Positions 1 through 10,955 of a stretch of 64,000 bases of DNA are shown here, in pieces. Numbering within the stretch: position 1 is the stretch's first letter; every line of letters begins with the position of its first letter. A model generated the notes under the pieces. It was not told where the DNA came from, searched no databases, and saw only the letters and a list, made by a program, of their open reading frames with translations. The translations under genes were made by a program, and so were the position numbers. The stretch is from Acanthococcus lagerstroemiae. Lineage: Eukaryota > Arthropoda > Insecta > Hemiptera > Eriococcidae. The stretch lies in the NCBI GenBank assembly GCA_031841125.1, contig CM063106.1, positions 12,090,001 to 12,154,000 on the forward strand, written 5' to 3'.

Positions 1-567
1 TTCAATTTTTGAGAGGAGGCTAAGAACCGACTTGAAGACGAAAATCAAGAAGTCAAAATGTGGGTCTGGGTCATATAGTTCGAATAGGTATTCTGTTAGA
101 TTGTGCATTCTGGGGCCAGAAATGTAAACTTTGCAATGGAAAATTTTAACTTCAAGTGGGACAACATTGATTTGGGGTATCTTTGATACTGTCACATTTT
201 TTCGTTGCCCCAACACCGGTTATTTCTGACGTTATTTTTAAGTCGGCAAGAAATCGGCGAGCCGTATTTCCATAATTTGATGATTTGAAATTTGCAAATA
301 AGAGATAATACGAGACGTAATAATTTTTGAACACCTGTAACAACAGTTTGGATATCCGGAAGAGAAGCTTGCTAACAAAAATGCGGAGATATTTGGCTAT
401 GTCCAGTTCCCTTACCTGATTTTCAGAATCAACAAGAGGCTTGAAGCTCTGTTTTAAATACGAGTCTCGAGTTGCTCTTTATGGAGAGGTAGTCTACTCC
501 CTTTGATACAAATTTCAACGAAACGGACTAATCGAGGAATTAGGAAGACTGTATACCCAACAACGGT
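1..567. other. No recognisable feature
   Basis: AT-rich sequence with only short open frames on both strands, none with a recognisable motif. I see no repeat shared with the rest of the window. It is the left flank of the TA-flanked element that begins at 570. Confidence 0.6.
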
Positions 568-569
568 TA

Positions 570-1365
570 GGGGAGAGACACCAAATATGGAATGGGTATC
601 TTTATTTTACTTCTAGCTCAGGGTCTATTCATTGGAATTACACACCGAAGGGCTTTTAAAATTTGGGTAAATCTATCTAGTTTATATAATCCCAAAGTTC
701 GAAAGCTTTCAAACTAACCATTCTTGCGTGATAGTCATATTTCTGAAAAAAAGTCAAAACTGAAAAAAAAAAGTCTCCAAATATGGAATGAAAAATTATT
801 TTTATATTAATCATAAATATGTAGTAAGAAAGAAGTTTTGACGGGGAAAAAAGATAGGAGAAATGTCTTATCGATGTTTCTTACAAAATTCACGCTGAAA
901 ATTCATCTCTTCGTCGTCACATCCGACACAGAGTACATATGGAACCATTGTTGGCAAGATGGATTCACACACATTATACGAAAACATTATCATTCCATAT
1001 TTGGCAACCCCGGCTCTATTTTAATTATTTGCTTCAAACGAGTTCAAAGAATCATTCGATTGCCAAAAAGTCAATATTATATGAAACTATATACTTTTCT
1101 CGGTATGTTCTATGTTGATCATATATACTTCTTTGCTTCCGGTAAATTTATATTCGCCAAAATTGAAGATAAAACCAGAAAACATTTTGTAAAAATAACA
1201 GAATAAAAATAAGAATGTTTATCATGATAGGCCAGTTCGACACTAGGTCCCATTTTTTTAATACTCTTTCATTTCCACCTATTCCCAAGTAGCTGCGTCA
1301 TATATTGGCCGAGATATCAGTCTATTCCATATTAGGTGCCCATTCCGTATTTGGCGTCCCTCCCC
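570..1365. mobile_element. Non-autonomous TA-flanked DNA transposon, GGGGAGA-type ends
   Basis: The left end reads GGGGAGAGACACCAAATATG and the right end is its inverted copy with a few changes (GGGGAGGGACGCCAAATACG on the minus strand), about 28 bp of terminal inverted repeat. Both ends abut TA (568-569 and 1366-1367), the target duplication of Tc1/mariner/pogo elements. The word CCAAATATGGAAT recurs inside near 778 and, inverted, near 994 and 1324, so the ends are subterminally iterated. The longest internal frame, 838-1206, resembles no transposase I know. The GGGGAGA start is shared with the pogo-like element at 49831-53072, suggesting a common superfamily (inference). Confidence 0.8.
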
Positions 1366-1367
1366 TA

Positions 1368-1669
1368 CTTAATTCAGTGCACATGGTCTCATTTTTCTTA
1401 AATTTTGTTAAGATATGCATACTGAGCTAACCCATACCTGTCGACTGATGACTATTCAATAGTAGTTACTTAACGCATACGTGGAATCAAATCTCTTCTA
1501 ATTAGGTTGTCATTATCACGTGTTATGCGTCGGAAGCAGGGAAGTACCTGAGTTATGAATCACAATTTCTAGCTAATTAAGTAACAGTAGTTTTTTCAGG
1601 GTTTTTGGGATGATTATTCTTACTTTTTAAACTTTCATGAAGTGTTTTGCAGATAGACGGAATTGCCCA
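1368..1669. other. No recognisable feature
   Basis: Unique-looking AT-rich spacer between the TA-flanked element and the first dimeric TTACCC-rich repeat. No motif seen. Confidence 0.5.
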
Positions 1670-1969
1670 ATGCGCAATCAGTTACCCTGTAGTTACCCGC
1701 GGAAAAGTTACCCATTTGCAATCTTCGGTTATCCTCAAATTACGCTCAGATTACCCAGAAATACATCAGTTACCCTTGGTTCCCCTTTAGTTATCCGGGT
1801 AACTGGCGGGATTTTGCGCATCCTGATACGTAATCAGTTACCCTCTAGTTACCCGCGGAAAAGTCACCCATTTGCAACTCTCTGTTACCCTCAGATATTA
1901 CCCAGAAACCCGTCAGTTACCTTTGGTTCCCCTTTAGTTACCCGGGTAACTGGCGGGATTTTGCGCATC
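1670..1969 (+). repeat. Dimeric TTACCC-rich element, copy A
   Basis: Two head-to-tail units of about 145-150 bp (1670-1822 and about 1825-1969). Each opens with ATGCGCAATCAGTTACCC or a variant, is packed with GTTACCC words (GTTACCCGCGGAAAAG, CAGATTACCCAGAAA, CAGTTACCCTTGGTTCC), and closes with GGGTAACTGGCGGGATTTTG followed by CGCATC. The two ends are inverted relative to each other (TGCGCAA...TTGCGCA; CAGTTACCC...GGGTAACTG). Three further copies lie at 17130, 20701 and 48453, all dimers. No coding function is apparent. Confidence 0.85.
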
Positions 1970-2277
1970 GGGTATGAGCAGAAGATTTGAAGGCAACGCA
2001 TGCCTATAGTAATATACATAATACTATATGTAGGTTGGTGTGGTCTGGAAGGACGTGGATTATTACTTCAAAGTACTTCATCAAAGTACAGAAAAAGAAA
2101 GAAAGAAAAAAAACCAACTCAGAAAAACCTATATTATTCCGATTCATTACTTATTACCTGAAAACGTGGCAAATGAATAGGTAGTACCACATATGTAAGA
2201 AAATTTACAGTAACTTGTAAATAACAGGGTTTTTGCTTCAGTAACAGCTTTGGAATTGAAATCCTTGAGTTCAAAAG

Positions 2278-2690
2278 ACGATGAAGAAATATGAACCATG
2301 TCGATAAATCGACCGATTAACGCTTTGAGCTTCGAAACAATTAAACAATTGAAACCATGAAATTTGAAAATACCAGGAAACATTATCAAGATACCCGTTG
2401 AACATTTTGGGTGCTGCAAACTTGTGGCTGCGTAGGGGCAGCTACACACTTCACTACTACACTCATAAATACATAAGTAAATATACGTGTCGTGTAGCTG
2501 CAATGTAGTTGCAGCTACACAATCATTCGCACCTCTAAGGTGCAGCAACCTTGCGTAAATTCGCGTAGCTGCAGAATAGTTGCAAGGCCACTATTTCTCG
2601 CACCACTAACATGCAGCTACGCTGCGTAGATCCTGCGTAGTTGAAACTCCACTAATTCGCAGCTACATTGCGGTACCTTCGCCACGCATG
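2278..2690. repeat. GCAGCTAC-rich block, left partner of 5500-6050
   Basis: 2278-2345 (GATGAAGAAATATG ... GTCGATAAATC ... CTTTGAG ... ACAATT) matches 5953-6050 in the same orientation. The neighbouring string GATACCCGTTGAACATT near 2390 matches 5877-5897 in inverted orientation. From about 2400 to 2690 the sequence is dominated by GTAGCTGCA, GCAGCTAC and TGCGTAG words in both orientations, like 5500-5800. The pair may be the decayed ends of one element spanning 2.2-6.05 kb, but the mixed orientation means I cannot fix its structure. Confidence 0.45.
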
Positions 2691-3700
2691 CGCGGTCCTC
2701 GAAATTGAGAGCCGAAGAAAACCGTTTTATTTGAATTTTGAATTACCAGTTACCTATCACTATCAGTGTTTAGCAGTTGTCAGTTATTCAAAAGTGCAGT
2801 GTTTTATTCTGTATTGTGGTATAGTTCAGAAGATCAAATTAATGTTGAATATAGTGAGTACGTAATCCATTGTCGCAATGGAAGGAGATAATGAACAACG
2901 AAAGAGAAATTATTTCATCCCAGGCGTGGGTTTTGTACAGAAATCAGAATTTTATTAGCATCAAAATCAGCCTTACAGAAGGAAGTAAGTACATGCTTAG
3001 CATTTATTTCGCGTGCGATTGCATAGAATATATTGACAATATTCAAAATTTATCTTACTTAATAGGCTACTCATAGAGAGATTCACAATGGCCACTTTAA
3101 TAACAAGTTCTAGTCACTCTACTGATACGTATCAAGGAGAAACTTCCTGTACACCATCAACGAGTTTTTTGGTACGTCATCCTGATGCTGAATTATCCAA
3201 AACCAGTGACAATTGTATATAAATTATGCTCATGTCTCAGAACAGCTCTCTGATAAGGTGCCTGATATTAGTGAAATTGAAGATGACGATTCTGTTTTGG
3301 TAAAAGTATCGGCGTCGTTTATTTTTAAGAATTTTCCCCCCTGCATCGTGACGATGAGTCAACATGAGGTATAGGAATTTTCACGTATGCAGTAACTAAG
3401 TAGAAAAAGACAAGGGTACACTTTCGAGCTTTTCGACAGTGATGAAGAAAAGCCTGAGGACGTCGACGAGATGTCAAATACAGAAACGCCGCCTGTGATG
3501 GCGATCGATCAGTTAAAAGCAGAGTTGGTGTTATGAATTTCAAGATCACACGTCATTTTGCGATATAAGTGGTCTCTGTTGAACCTTCTCAAACTAACGA
3601 ATTATGAATAGTGTATTCGCTCATCTATCGAAGGATCCATTTATTTTTTCAGCCAAGCCCCAGGAGCATCACTGGAATTTGGTTTATATTTAGGTTACTG
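2691..3700. other. No recognisable gene; possible remnant coding pieces
   Basis: Contains short open stretches (an ATG at 2878 followed by 26 codons; an acidic stretch near 3250-3310) that might be decayed exons of a mobile element enclosed by the blocks at 2.3 and 5.5 kb. None shows a recognisable domain, so no gene is called. Confidence 0.35.
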
Positions 3701-3749
3701 TAATTTTACTTTTCTGCTTGGGATAGAGTGGGTACCAGCCGTTGGGCCG

Positions 3750-4350
3750 ATGATGCTCTACCAGAACTTAGTTTATTTGTAAGTTACCTCAGGATAATAT
3801 TTTTCTTTTCAGCTTGATTTGCAATTGATTCTGCAATAAGTTAGTGTTACGTTTCAGCTGATTTTAATTTGCTCCAACGATTATTATGCTATTTTTGGTA
3901 TGGTGGGTACCATCAGACTTGAAGGGTACAGGGGAAAAGGTTCAATGTCACATTTTTTTGAAAATGAAGATATGGGCATTGCTGGATTCAGGATGAGGTG
4001 TAGAATCATCCTAAGCACTCATCCGCCGAAAAAACTCTATTTAAAAGGTTGAAAATAGCCGGAGAAAAAAGTATAGCACAGAGAAATAAAGGTGAGTGTC
4101 AAACTTTAAAATGATTTTTCTCTAAAACACAAAATTGTGACATTGAACTTTTTTTCCCTGTGCCCTTCACTTGATGCCGATGATGCTGCAACAGAATTTA
4201 TAGTTATTCATTTTCAGGTTACTTTGAAATAATTTTTAGTTATCAGTTTGATCTGCAGTTGATTCTGCACTAGGTTAGTGTCATTTTTCAGCTGATTTTA
4301 GTTTTCACCAACGATTGTGCTATTTTTGGTATGGTGGGAACCGCAGACTT
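3750..4350 (+). repeat. Tandem duplication (about 180-bp unit) split by a MITE
   Basis: Two diverged direct copies, 3750-3920 and 4175-4350, share GCCGATGATGCT, CAATTGATTCTGCA (CAGTTGATTCTGCA in copy 2), TTCAGCTGATTTTA and GCTATTTTTGGTATGGTGGG in the same order. A third start is visible after 4330. The MITE at 3921-4168 sits between them, so duplication probably preceded insertion. Confidence 0.65.
3921..4168. mobile_element. MITE with GAAGGGTACAGGG terminal inverted repeats
   Basis: The left end GAAGGGTACAGGGGAAAAGG and the right end (read inverted, GAAGGGCACAGGGAAAAA) form terminal inverted repeats extending through the TCAATGTCACA word, about 35 bp. ACTT stands immediately outside both ends (3917-3920 and 4169-4172), a possible 4-bp target duplication. 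The first 100 bp recurs inverted at 34128-34229. It has no coding capacity. Confidence 0.65.
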
Positions 4351-4407
4351 GAAACGCAATTTACTTTTAGGTCATATATTCAGCGTTTGTGAGTGAATGC
4401 TGTGGCT

Positions 4408-4470
4408 CTCTGGGGCCACCCCCTCCGCCCATTTTCGGGCATACGCCTACATGTAGCTTTTCCATTGTCA
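4408..4470 (-). pseudogene. Relic of the 3' end of an RTE-like LINE
   Basis: On the minus strand this encodes WKSYM-stop-AYARKWA, matching the C-terminus typical of RTE-like endonuclease-reverse transcriptases (W-x-x-x-V-E-A-Y-x-x-x-W). The same ending is seen in better copies at 21415 and 40036. Only the last 15-20 codons are recognisable and one is a stop. Confidence 0.45.
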
Positions 4471-5499
4471 TTTATTAGGAAGTGGTCATTCTCATTTTAG
4501 TTTTCCCGTCTGGCAATATCCATGTCCATTTCCTTTTGACTTTTTTTTGTAAAAAGTGTTTGCAGTACGCAAGTTTAATTTTTGGGCCATTTCTACTAAT
4601 CTTTCCCCCCTGTCGTTTCTCTCTCCCAGACCAAATGGGCCGCAGTGTTTTGAGTTTGCCTCCCATCCTACTTTTGCGATGAAGTCCCCATTATCACCTG
4701 ATAGTATTCCTTCTCTTTTTGAATTGTTCCCTCCTGCTTGTCATAAAATTTATCTACATCTACCTTCTCTGCTTCGGCTGTAGGTGCATCCACTTGCAAA
4801 ATTAGAATTTTTGTATTCTCATCTATTTTCTGTTTCATTGGGCATATTCTTTCAGATATTTTAATTTCCACAACATTATTTTCGATATTTTTGTTAATAT
4901 GTAACCTTTTGTGGAACCAAAGTAGTATAGATAGTTGCCTCTCCTCCTTTCTACCAGTCTTTCCCCATATTTTCTAACTGCTGACAGTCCAACATTGCCC
5001 CACTTAATTTTTCTATTTCCTTTTCAAATAGGTATAATGTGTCATTATATAGTAACTTCCAACAGGGATTTCTAACTTTGTATTTCATCATTCCAGATTA
5101 TGCTGTAGCAAAACCGTTTTCAGCTCAAGGCAAACATATTGTCCTGGAGTGGATTCGGAATTCGCATAGCACGAGAGAAAGATTCCATGAGCACAAAGCC
5201 AAAAGGAGTTGTGGGAATTGCTCAAAGGAAATTTTAAAAAATAATATTATGTTCAAAAATGATGCTGATAATAATAGTAATAACTATACAAGTAATACTT
5301 GTATATGTGAATGATAATAACATGTAGATACAGTAGTCATATGCTATTGAATTTTTATTTTTCTGCGTTTCTTGTCCAATTTGCAATAAATTGCCTTAAT
5401 TCAGTATGATTATGAAGGTTCTCTTAGAGAAAATAGTGTTTCTGTATCCCAGAAGACCCAGAAGGCATGTGTGGCCGATGAGTGGAATGATATTCACAA
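4471..5499. other. No recognisable gene
   Basis: T-rich sequence with short overlapping frames. A frame at 5039-5314 (91 codons) ends in an Asn/Asp-rich tail and has a Cys-containing stretch (KRSCGNCSKE), but I recognise no family. It may be part of whatever element lies between the blocks at 2.3 and 5.5 kb. Confidence 0.35.
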
Positions 5500-6050
5500 C
5501 CAAGTGGAAAAACGTACACGCAGTTTTGTCGCAGCACTATGGTTACGCAACTACGCAACAAATACGCGAAGTCCCTTCGCAACCTAGTGGAAAAATGTAT
5601 ACGCACTACGCAGTATTGTTGCAGCGCTGTAGTGACGCAACTACGCAACGAATACGCAAAGTCCCTAAAAAGCCCCTCGAGCGGAGTGGAGAAGTAGTGG
5701 AGCTGCAGCTACTTCGCCCCTACGTAAATTTACACTGCTGTGGTGAGATCTACGCACAGGCAGTCCGTAACTCTGCGCAGCCACTATTTTTACATGTGTT
5801 TTTAGTGGAGACTTCCACAGCGTTACCACAGGTTTCAAGTGGTGGGTGCCGCAACTATTTTCCCATTTTAGTGGTGGAATGTTCAGCGGGTATCTCAACA
5901 CACTAGATGCTTAACTAAGAGAATATAATATTAAGGCAATAATGTTATACAAGATGAAGTAATGTAAGACATAAATCATATACGTCGATAAATCCATCAA
6001 CTAATGCTTTGAGGAACTGAACAATCATACAACGATCACACTGACAAACA
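5500..6050. repeat. CTACGCAAC-rich block, right partner of 2278-2690
   Basis: Contains two copies of a segment with CGCAACTACGCAAC, AATACGCRAAGTCCC and AGTGGAAAAATGTATACGC (5520-5600 and 5590-5670), then GCAGCTAC words. AATGTTCAGCGGGTATC at 5877 is the inverted match to 2390, and 5953-6050 is a direct match to 2278-2345. Open frames here run through repeat words and are not called as genes. Confidence 0.45.
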
Positions 6051-6562
6051 GAAGAATTTCCGAAGACGTGCCAATATCACAATTCATTACGCTTTTCTTT
6101 GATATTAGAAAGGAAAATTGTATCTACGAGTAGGTACTTCAAGTAACGTTGATAGATAGTCCTTTTTTTTTTTCAGATGAAAGACATAGGCAAATTTCCA
6201 GACTAAAGTAATAATAAGAAGTAAACAAATGTCAAAAATAATAAACATAAACCCCAAAACAAAAAGTGAATGCACTAAGGCATTTGCATCGCAGAATCTC
6301 TTAAAATACATATCTTTCCGATGCAAATTCATTTTCTGAACACACACACATAATTCTAATCTAATACAGAAAATTGGAGCAACATATGCATGTGTTAATT
6401 CACCCAATAATGTCACATCAAAGTTGGAAATGCAATGTGTTTCAAACATGTGCCAAAATAATGGTGGAGAATGTAAAATGCAATGCTTATCAATGCAATG
6501 GTGGTGGAATGTGTTCCTAACAGGAAATGTAACACGTTTTAAGCGCGTGCAAATGTAATGCG

Positions 6563-7173
6563 CAGTGATGTCCCCATACATTTTTTTTGTGTGTGGGGGG
6601 GGGGGGCTCTAAACTATGAATAGTTTCCCTCATTAAAAAAAACATCTCAGTCAAAGGTCATATTCGTTTGAAAATAGGTCATCGTTTATAAATTCGCAAT
6701 AAAACCGCAATAAATTTATAAAAAGTACAAAAAAATTTATTTTCAACAAAATGGATTAAAAAAGCGTGGTTTTCCAAAACGCAGTAAGTCATAATAATTA
6801 CAGACGTTACAGTGGGTACAAAGGTTTATTTAGTAAATACATTTAAAAAAAAATCCTGAGTATTTTTATCACTATCAGTGTGGTAGGTTAAGGAGACGTA
6901 AAAATGTAACAGCAAAAAAAATATTATGCAACAATTAACAACACTATAAAATTACAACAGGGACCAATAGTAACGCTGAAGTCGGACTTTTTTGCATTAC
7001 ACTTTTCAAAGTCTAACCATCGACTAGTATCTTGATGAATTTTTGATTTTACAAGACTGAATTTTGTTTATTTTAGGTAATTTCTTGAGGAGGGGCTGAG
7101 CCTTTCTTCGATTTTCCTAAAAATTCTTGAGACGGGGCTGAGCCCCGGTAGCCCCCCTATGGGAACATCCCTG
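6563..7173. mobile_element. hAT-type non-autonomous element with exact 8-bp TSD
   Basis: It is flanked by the identical 8-mer GTAATGCG at 6555-6562 and 7174-7181. Left end CAGTGATGTCCCCATA; right end, read inverted, CAGGGATGTTCCCATAG. An 8-bp duplication and CA-start ends are the hAT signature. The 611-bp interior has a G13 tract and AT-rich sequence but no transposase. It interrupts the 60-bp minisatellite. Confidence 0.88.
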
Positions 7174-7654
7174 GTAATGCGTTTCAAATGCTTACCAATG
7201 CAATGATAGTGGAATGTATTCCTAACAGGAAATGCAACTTATTTCAATCGCGTGTCAATGTAATAGTGGAGGAATGTGCTCCTAATAGAAAATGCAATGC
7301 ATTTCAAATCTTTGCCAATGCAGTGGTGGTGGAATGTGTTCCTAACAGGAAATACAACGCGTCTCAAATACGTGCCAATGCAATGCGTTTCAATTGCTTA
7401 TCAATGCAATGGCGTGGGGAATGTGCTCCTAATGGAAAATGCAATGCATTTCAAACACTTATACCAGTGCATCAGTGGCGTGCGGTGATTTTTCCTAGGA
7501 GGTAAGCCATAAGCGTAGAGCTGAAATAAAAATCAGAATAAAAGTATGAAACATGCTACTACAAAACAGCATTGATGAAATTATTCAAATTGTCGTAACC
7601 CTGTGTACAGTCATTCTATATGCATTTATTCTTTTCAGTGACGAATAATAGACA

Positions 7655-7997
7655 CAGGGACGTATCACCAAGGGGGGGGGGGAGGGGTGGAAGTCCCAAC
7701 TGACTCAACTCAAAATTACCAAGTATCAAAGTAAAAAAAAAACAAAAAACCGTTTGACTTGTTGGATTTTTTCAGCTAACTCAACTCAAAATTCCCAAAC
7801 ATCACAGCAAAAAAAAACCCTTTGACTTGTTGGATTTTTCCAACTACGTAATTCAATGCCTAAGTATCAAAGCAAAAAAAAAAAACCTTTTTGACTTCTT
7901 GGATTTTCCCAACTCCGCTGATTGAAATTGTAAATTTTCCCAGCTGCTAAGTGAAAAATTCTTATGGGGCGGTTGCCCCCCTATCGGTATGTCTCTG
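7655..7997. mobile_element. CAGGGAC-family hAT MITE with exact 8-bp TSD
   Basis: AATAGACA stands at 7647-7654 and again at 7998-8005. Left end CAGGGACGTATCACC; right end, read inverted, CAGAGACATACCGATAG. The interior has a G-rich tract, then three diverged direct copies of ACTCAACTCAAAATTCCCAA ... CTTGTTGGATTTTTCCAAC separated by A-runs. Relatives lie at 11691, 57549 and 63515. Confidence 0.9.
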
Positions 7998-8608
7998 AAT
8001 AGACATGGCTGACAAAACAGTTTTCCACCATCTTCACAACCGGTTAACCACAAAATGTTTTCATATTGCGATACGTGGCAATGTCTAGTAAAACTTGAAC
8101 CACCTCTCTTTTGCCCAGTTTTTAAGAATGGTAATTCTGGTTTAGGCTTCCCACCATTAATAATTTCAAGTTGCGAAAACGGGTTTTCAATATGATCTCA
8201 AAAAATACGCATTTTGGGGTTAAAAAACACGGAGTACTCAAACATAATGCGTTGACTAGTAGAAGAACATATAATCACGTTTCACTGTCAACTTCGACGC
8301 TTGTGTGTAGCCAAGTCGAGCCAAGTTTGTCTCAAAGCGCTTCCAGAACGCAACCAAACGCACAGGTTTCGTCGCGTTGAACACACTAGTGTGTTTTTGT
8401 GTTGGTAATTAACACGGAGGCGCGTGAAATATTACGTGCAGTATGGAAAAGAAGCGTTAGATCCGACGCATACCTCTCTGGCCTGTTGGGATTAAACCTG
8501 CCCTAGAGTGCGCTGCAAAATTACCTGCGCGGGTGTTAGCGGGTGAAAATGAGTGAGTGGGGGGTAAAAAGTCGAGTAAAAATTATTCTGCCAGTAGAAC
8601 TGATTATA

Positions 8609-9273
8609 CGAGGGTTGTCTCAAAAGTAAGTTTCCCTATTTTCTATAGAGTGAAAAAATGAACGCAAAATTCCAACAAAAATATATTATAATCGTGAGGG
8701 TATTCTGACTTTTCGACGTAATCACCAAAATTATTCAAACATTTTTCGTAGCGATAGACTAGTTTTTGTATGTCCGTCGCATACACCGTTCCGTCCAAGT
8801 TTGCGAAGTACGCGTGACACGGCCAGATTGTTGAACGGCTGTCGCCGTCGAGAAGCGAGCGTACACCAGCCATGGAGTCTGATGCGTAGCGGTACACAGT
8901 TCTTCCCTCGCGCGGTAAATCTTCCATGCTCGTTTTTCCTTCCGTGAACAGCCGAACCCACTTCCGAACCGCTTGTATGGACATGGTACGTTTCTCACTG
9001 TACACCTTAGACAACTGTGACGTATTTCAGGGGGGGGGGGTTGTTTTTCGCAGCCAGAAAACGAACTACAAACGCAGTTCAAACTTGGACGCCCATGCTA
9101 CCTAGCTGCCATGGTATTCGTACTAGCGCACGGTTGTCTGTGAACAGATTTGAATGAAACTCGCGCAGTGTAGCCACAGAAGCCTCTTACATGTTCCCTG
9201 CAAAGCGTTTCGCGCTACCTCGTTTTTTCCGTTCTATCGAAAATAGGGAAACTTGCTTTTGAGACAACCTACG
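8609..9273 (-). mobile_element. Internally deleted mariner-like element
   Basis: Terminal inverted repeats of about 40 bp: left CGAGGGTTGTCTCAAAAGTA ..., right inverted CGTAGGTTGTCTCAAAAGCA ..., both continuing AGTTTCCCTATTTTC. TA flanks both sides (8607-8608 and 9274-9275). CGAGGGT-type ends with TA duplication are classic mariner. At 665 bp it is about half of a full-length mariner (about 1.3 kb) and keeps only the two ends of the transposase gene. Confidence 0.92.
8700..9085 (-). pseudogene. mariner transposase remnant (N- and C-terminal parts)
   Basis: Minus-strand translation gives LSKVYSEKRTMSIQAVRKWV and then RLFTEGKTSMEDLPREGR, the helix-turn-helix region of mariner transposases (family pattern VYG-DEAMS-x-x-V-x-EW-x-x-RFKEG-x-x-x-ED-x-PR-GR). 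The sequence then jumps to LVYRYEKCLNNFGDYVEKSE, the family C-terminus (LP-x-RYQKC-x-x-x-x-GDYVE). All three catalytic aspartates lie in the deleted middle, so this copy cannot be active. A frameshift lies before the HTH part. Confidence 0.88.
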
Positions 9274-9439
9274 TAATTTGACTTTTTGGTGATGATGCAG
9301 ATGAAATTAGGAGAAATTTTCTTTGAAAGTGGATTTCTAATCGACTTACCAGCGGCGGATTAAGACACAGGCATCACAAGCACGTGCTTGTGTCCGCGCG
9401 CCAATTTTTTGAATTAAAAAAAACAACAAAAAAACTAAG

Positions 9440-10570
9440 TCATAAATTATCAGTTTAGAATTGTAACTTTGAGTTCGGCTTCATTGCTGAAGTCTTCTGG
9501 AAAACTTCCTGCGAGAATTTTTGTTGTTTTCAAAATATCTTCTTCTTCCAATTTAGCAAAATTTGACGAAAAATAAAATTTTTCTCCAAATGCCAAATGC
9601 TACGTAGGCTTCTTGTCGGGTTTTCAGGTCGGACAGTAAAGAATCAGTAATTGGTAAAAAATACCGATATTTTGAACTTCAATCGTTCATCTCATTCTAG
9701 TTCATTGTCTCGTGTTTAGTCAACTTGTAATTTTCGAGTCACTTTTCGTCGATTTCTTTCAAAACCACATTCTGACAAACAAATATCATTAGCTCTTTCT
9801 TCAAATTTTTCAAATTCATTTCGAGTTTCCTCTCCTAAACTAATTAGAGTATCGTAATACTGAATTACTTGAATAATATTTTGATCAATAGCTTGTAAAG
9901 ATGTGCTAACTTGGTTAAACTTTTTAAGCATAAATCCCCAAAAGCCAATTAGAAATGCCGTTTCATATTTTTTTATTTCTTGACATCCGATTTCAACATG
10001 TCATTATTCTCAACATCAGTTAAACACTGAAATACTGTGTTCTAGGACTTTTGTAGGCTTTCGCATGCGTCACTTCTAGAAGACCATCTCGTGTGTGACA
10101 ATGTTTTTAATGGTTTGTCTGTGGATCTCGAATTCTCTTCTCCTTCTTTCATTTGGCTGCCGTGGACCTGGCAATTTTGTAATTCTTTCCAGCGTTCGGT
10201 AGATCGTGTGAGAAAATTATATACTTCTTGTAAAAATCAAAAAAGCGATAGCCTGTGGACAACATTTAGCTGCTGCTTCACCAATCAGAGTCAATGAGTG
10301 TGCTGCACATGGACTGAAGTAGGCAAAAGGACTAATTCCTCGATTTCTTTTGTCTTCATTCGAATTTTTCTCATCGGGGTCATAACCGTTTTGAAGAAGA
10401 CTTTATAGGCCATTGTACTTACCAGAAATTATTTTTGGCGTTGTCGTAGAATTGCCCGCGGCAATTACGCATGTTTAAACCAAATTCATCGGCCGATTTT
10501 ACAATAGCCCTGTACATGTCGCTGGCCTGATGTCCCACATTTTTCATAAAAGTAAGGAAACCCTCATTAT
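9440..10570 (-). pseudogene. hAT transposase middle region (ZMYM1/DUF4371-like), broken
   Basis: Minus-strand pieces in order: EGFLTFMKNVGHQASDMYRA ... LNMRNCRGQFYDNAKN (the NCRGQSYDNA motif of ZMYM1-like hAT transposases), then CSTLIDSGEAAAKCCPQAIA, then a 9716-9931 piece with LIGFWGFMLKKFNQVSTSLQ and RNEFEKFEERANDIC. It continues to LSDLKTRQEAYVAFGEKF at about 9640-9475. Several stops and frameshifts interrupt it. No complete reading frame remains. Confidence 0.8.
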
Positions 10571-10572
10571 TG

Positions 10573-10955
10573 TCCGACCTGAAAACCCGCAAAGAAGCCC
10601 ACGTAGCATTTGGAGAAAAATTTTCTTTTTTGTCAAATCTCACTGGAATGGAAGAAGAAGATATTTTGAACACAACAAAAGTTCTCAAAGAAAGTTTTCC
10701 AGAAGACTTTAGCGATGAAGCCGAACTAAAAGATGAGCTAAAACAGTTTGTTGCTTATATAAATAAAGAAGATGAAAAAATTGAAATACCGAAGAACGCT
10801 ACAATTCAACAATTCTATAAGTGGTTTATCAACTCGAAATTAAATTCAGTTTACCCAAAATCATCGACATCATTTTAAAAATATGCTTGTGTACCTCAGC
10901 AACAAACTGTTCAGAGGAAAGGACTTTTTCTGTAAAAGCGCGAAAAAAATTGTAG
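10573..10955 (+). pseudogene. hAT transposase C-terminal piece in opposite orientation
   Basis: Plus-strand translation gives LSDLKTRKEAHVAFGEKFSF, then an acidic helix-rich stretch, then QQFYKWFINSKLNSVYP and, after a frameshift, TNCSEERTFSVKARKKL. The last is the NCSAERSFSKLK dimerisation motif at the hAT C-terminus. Its first 165 bp is an inverted duplicate of 9475-9640 (clearly the same exon, diverged), so the two arms form a palindromic arrangement around 9640-10573. Confidence 0.8.

Noticed and set aside
838..1206. 122-codon open frame
   Set aside because: It lies inside a TA-flanked element, has no start context or domain I recognise, and AT-rich sequence gives frames of this length by chance.
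1670..1969. Interstitial telomere repeat from TTACCC words
   Set aside because: Spacing is irregular, intervening sequence is conserved between copies, and the ends are inverted, unlike a telomeric array.
5406..5906. 166-codon open frame
   Set aside because: It runs through the repeated CTACGCAAC words and is overlapped by two frames on the other strand, so it reflects repeat structure.
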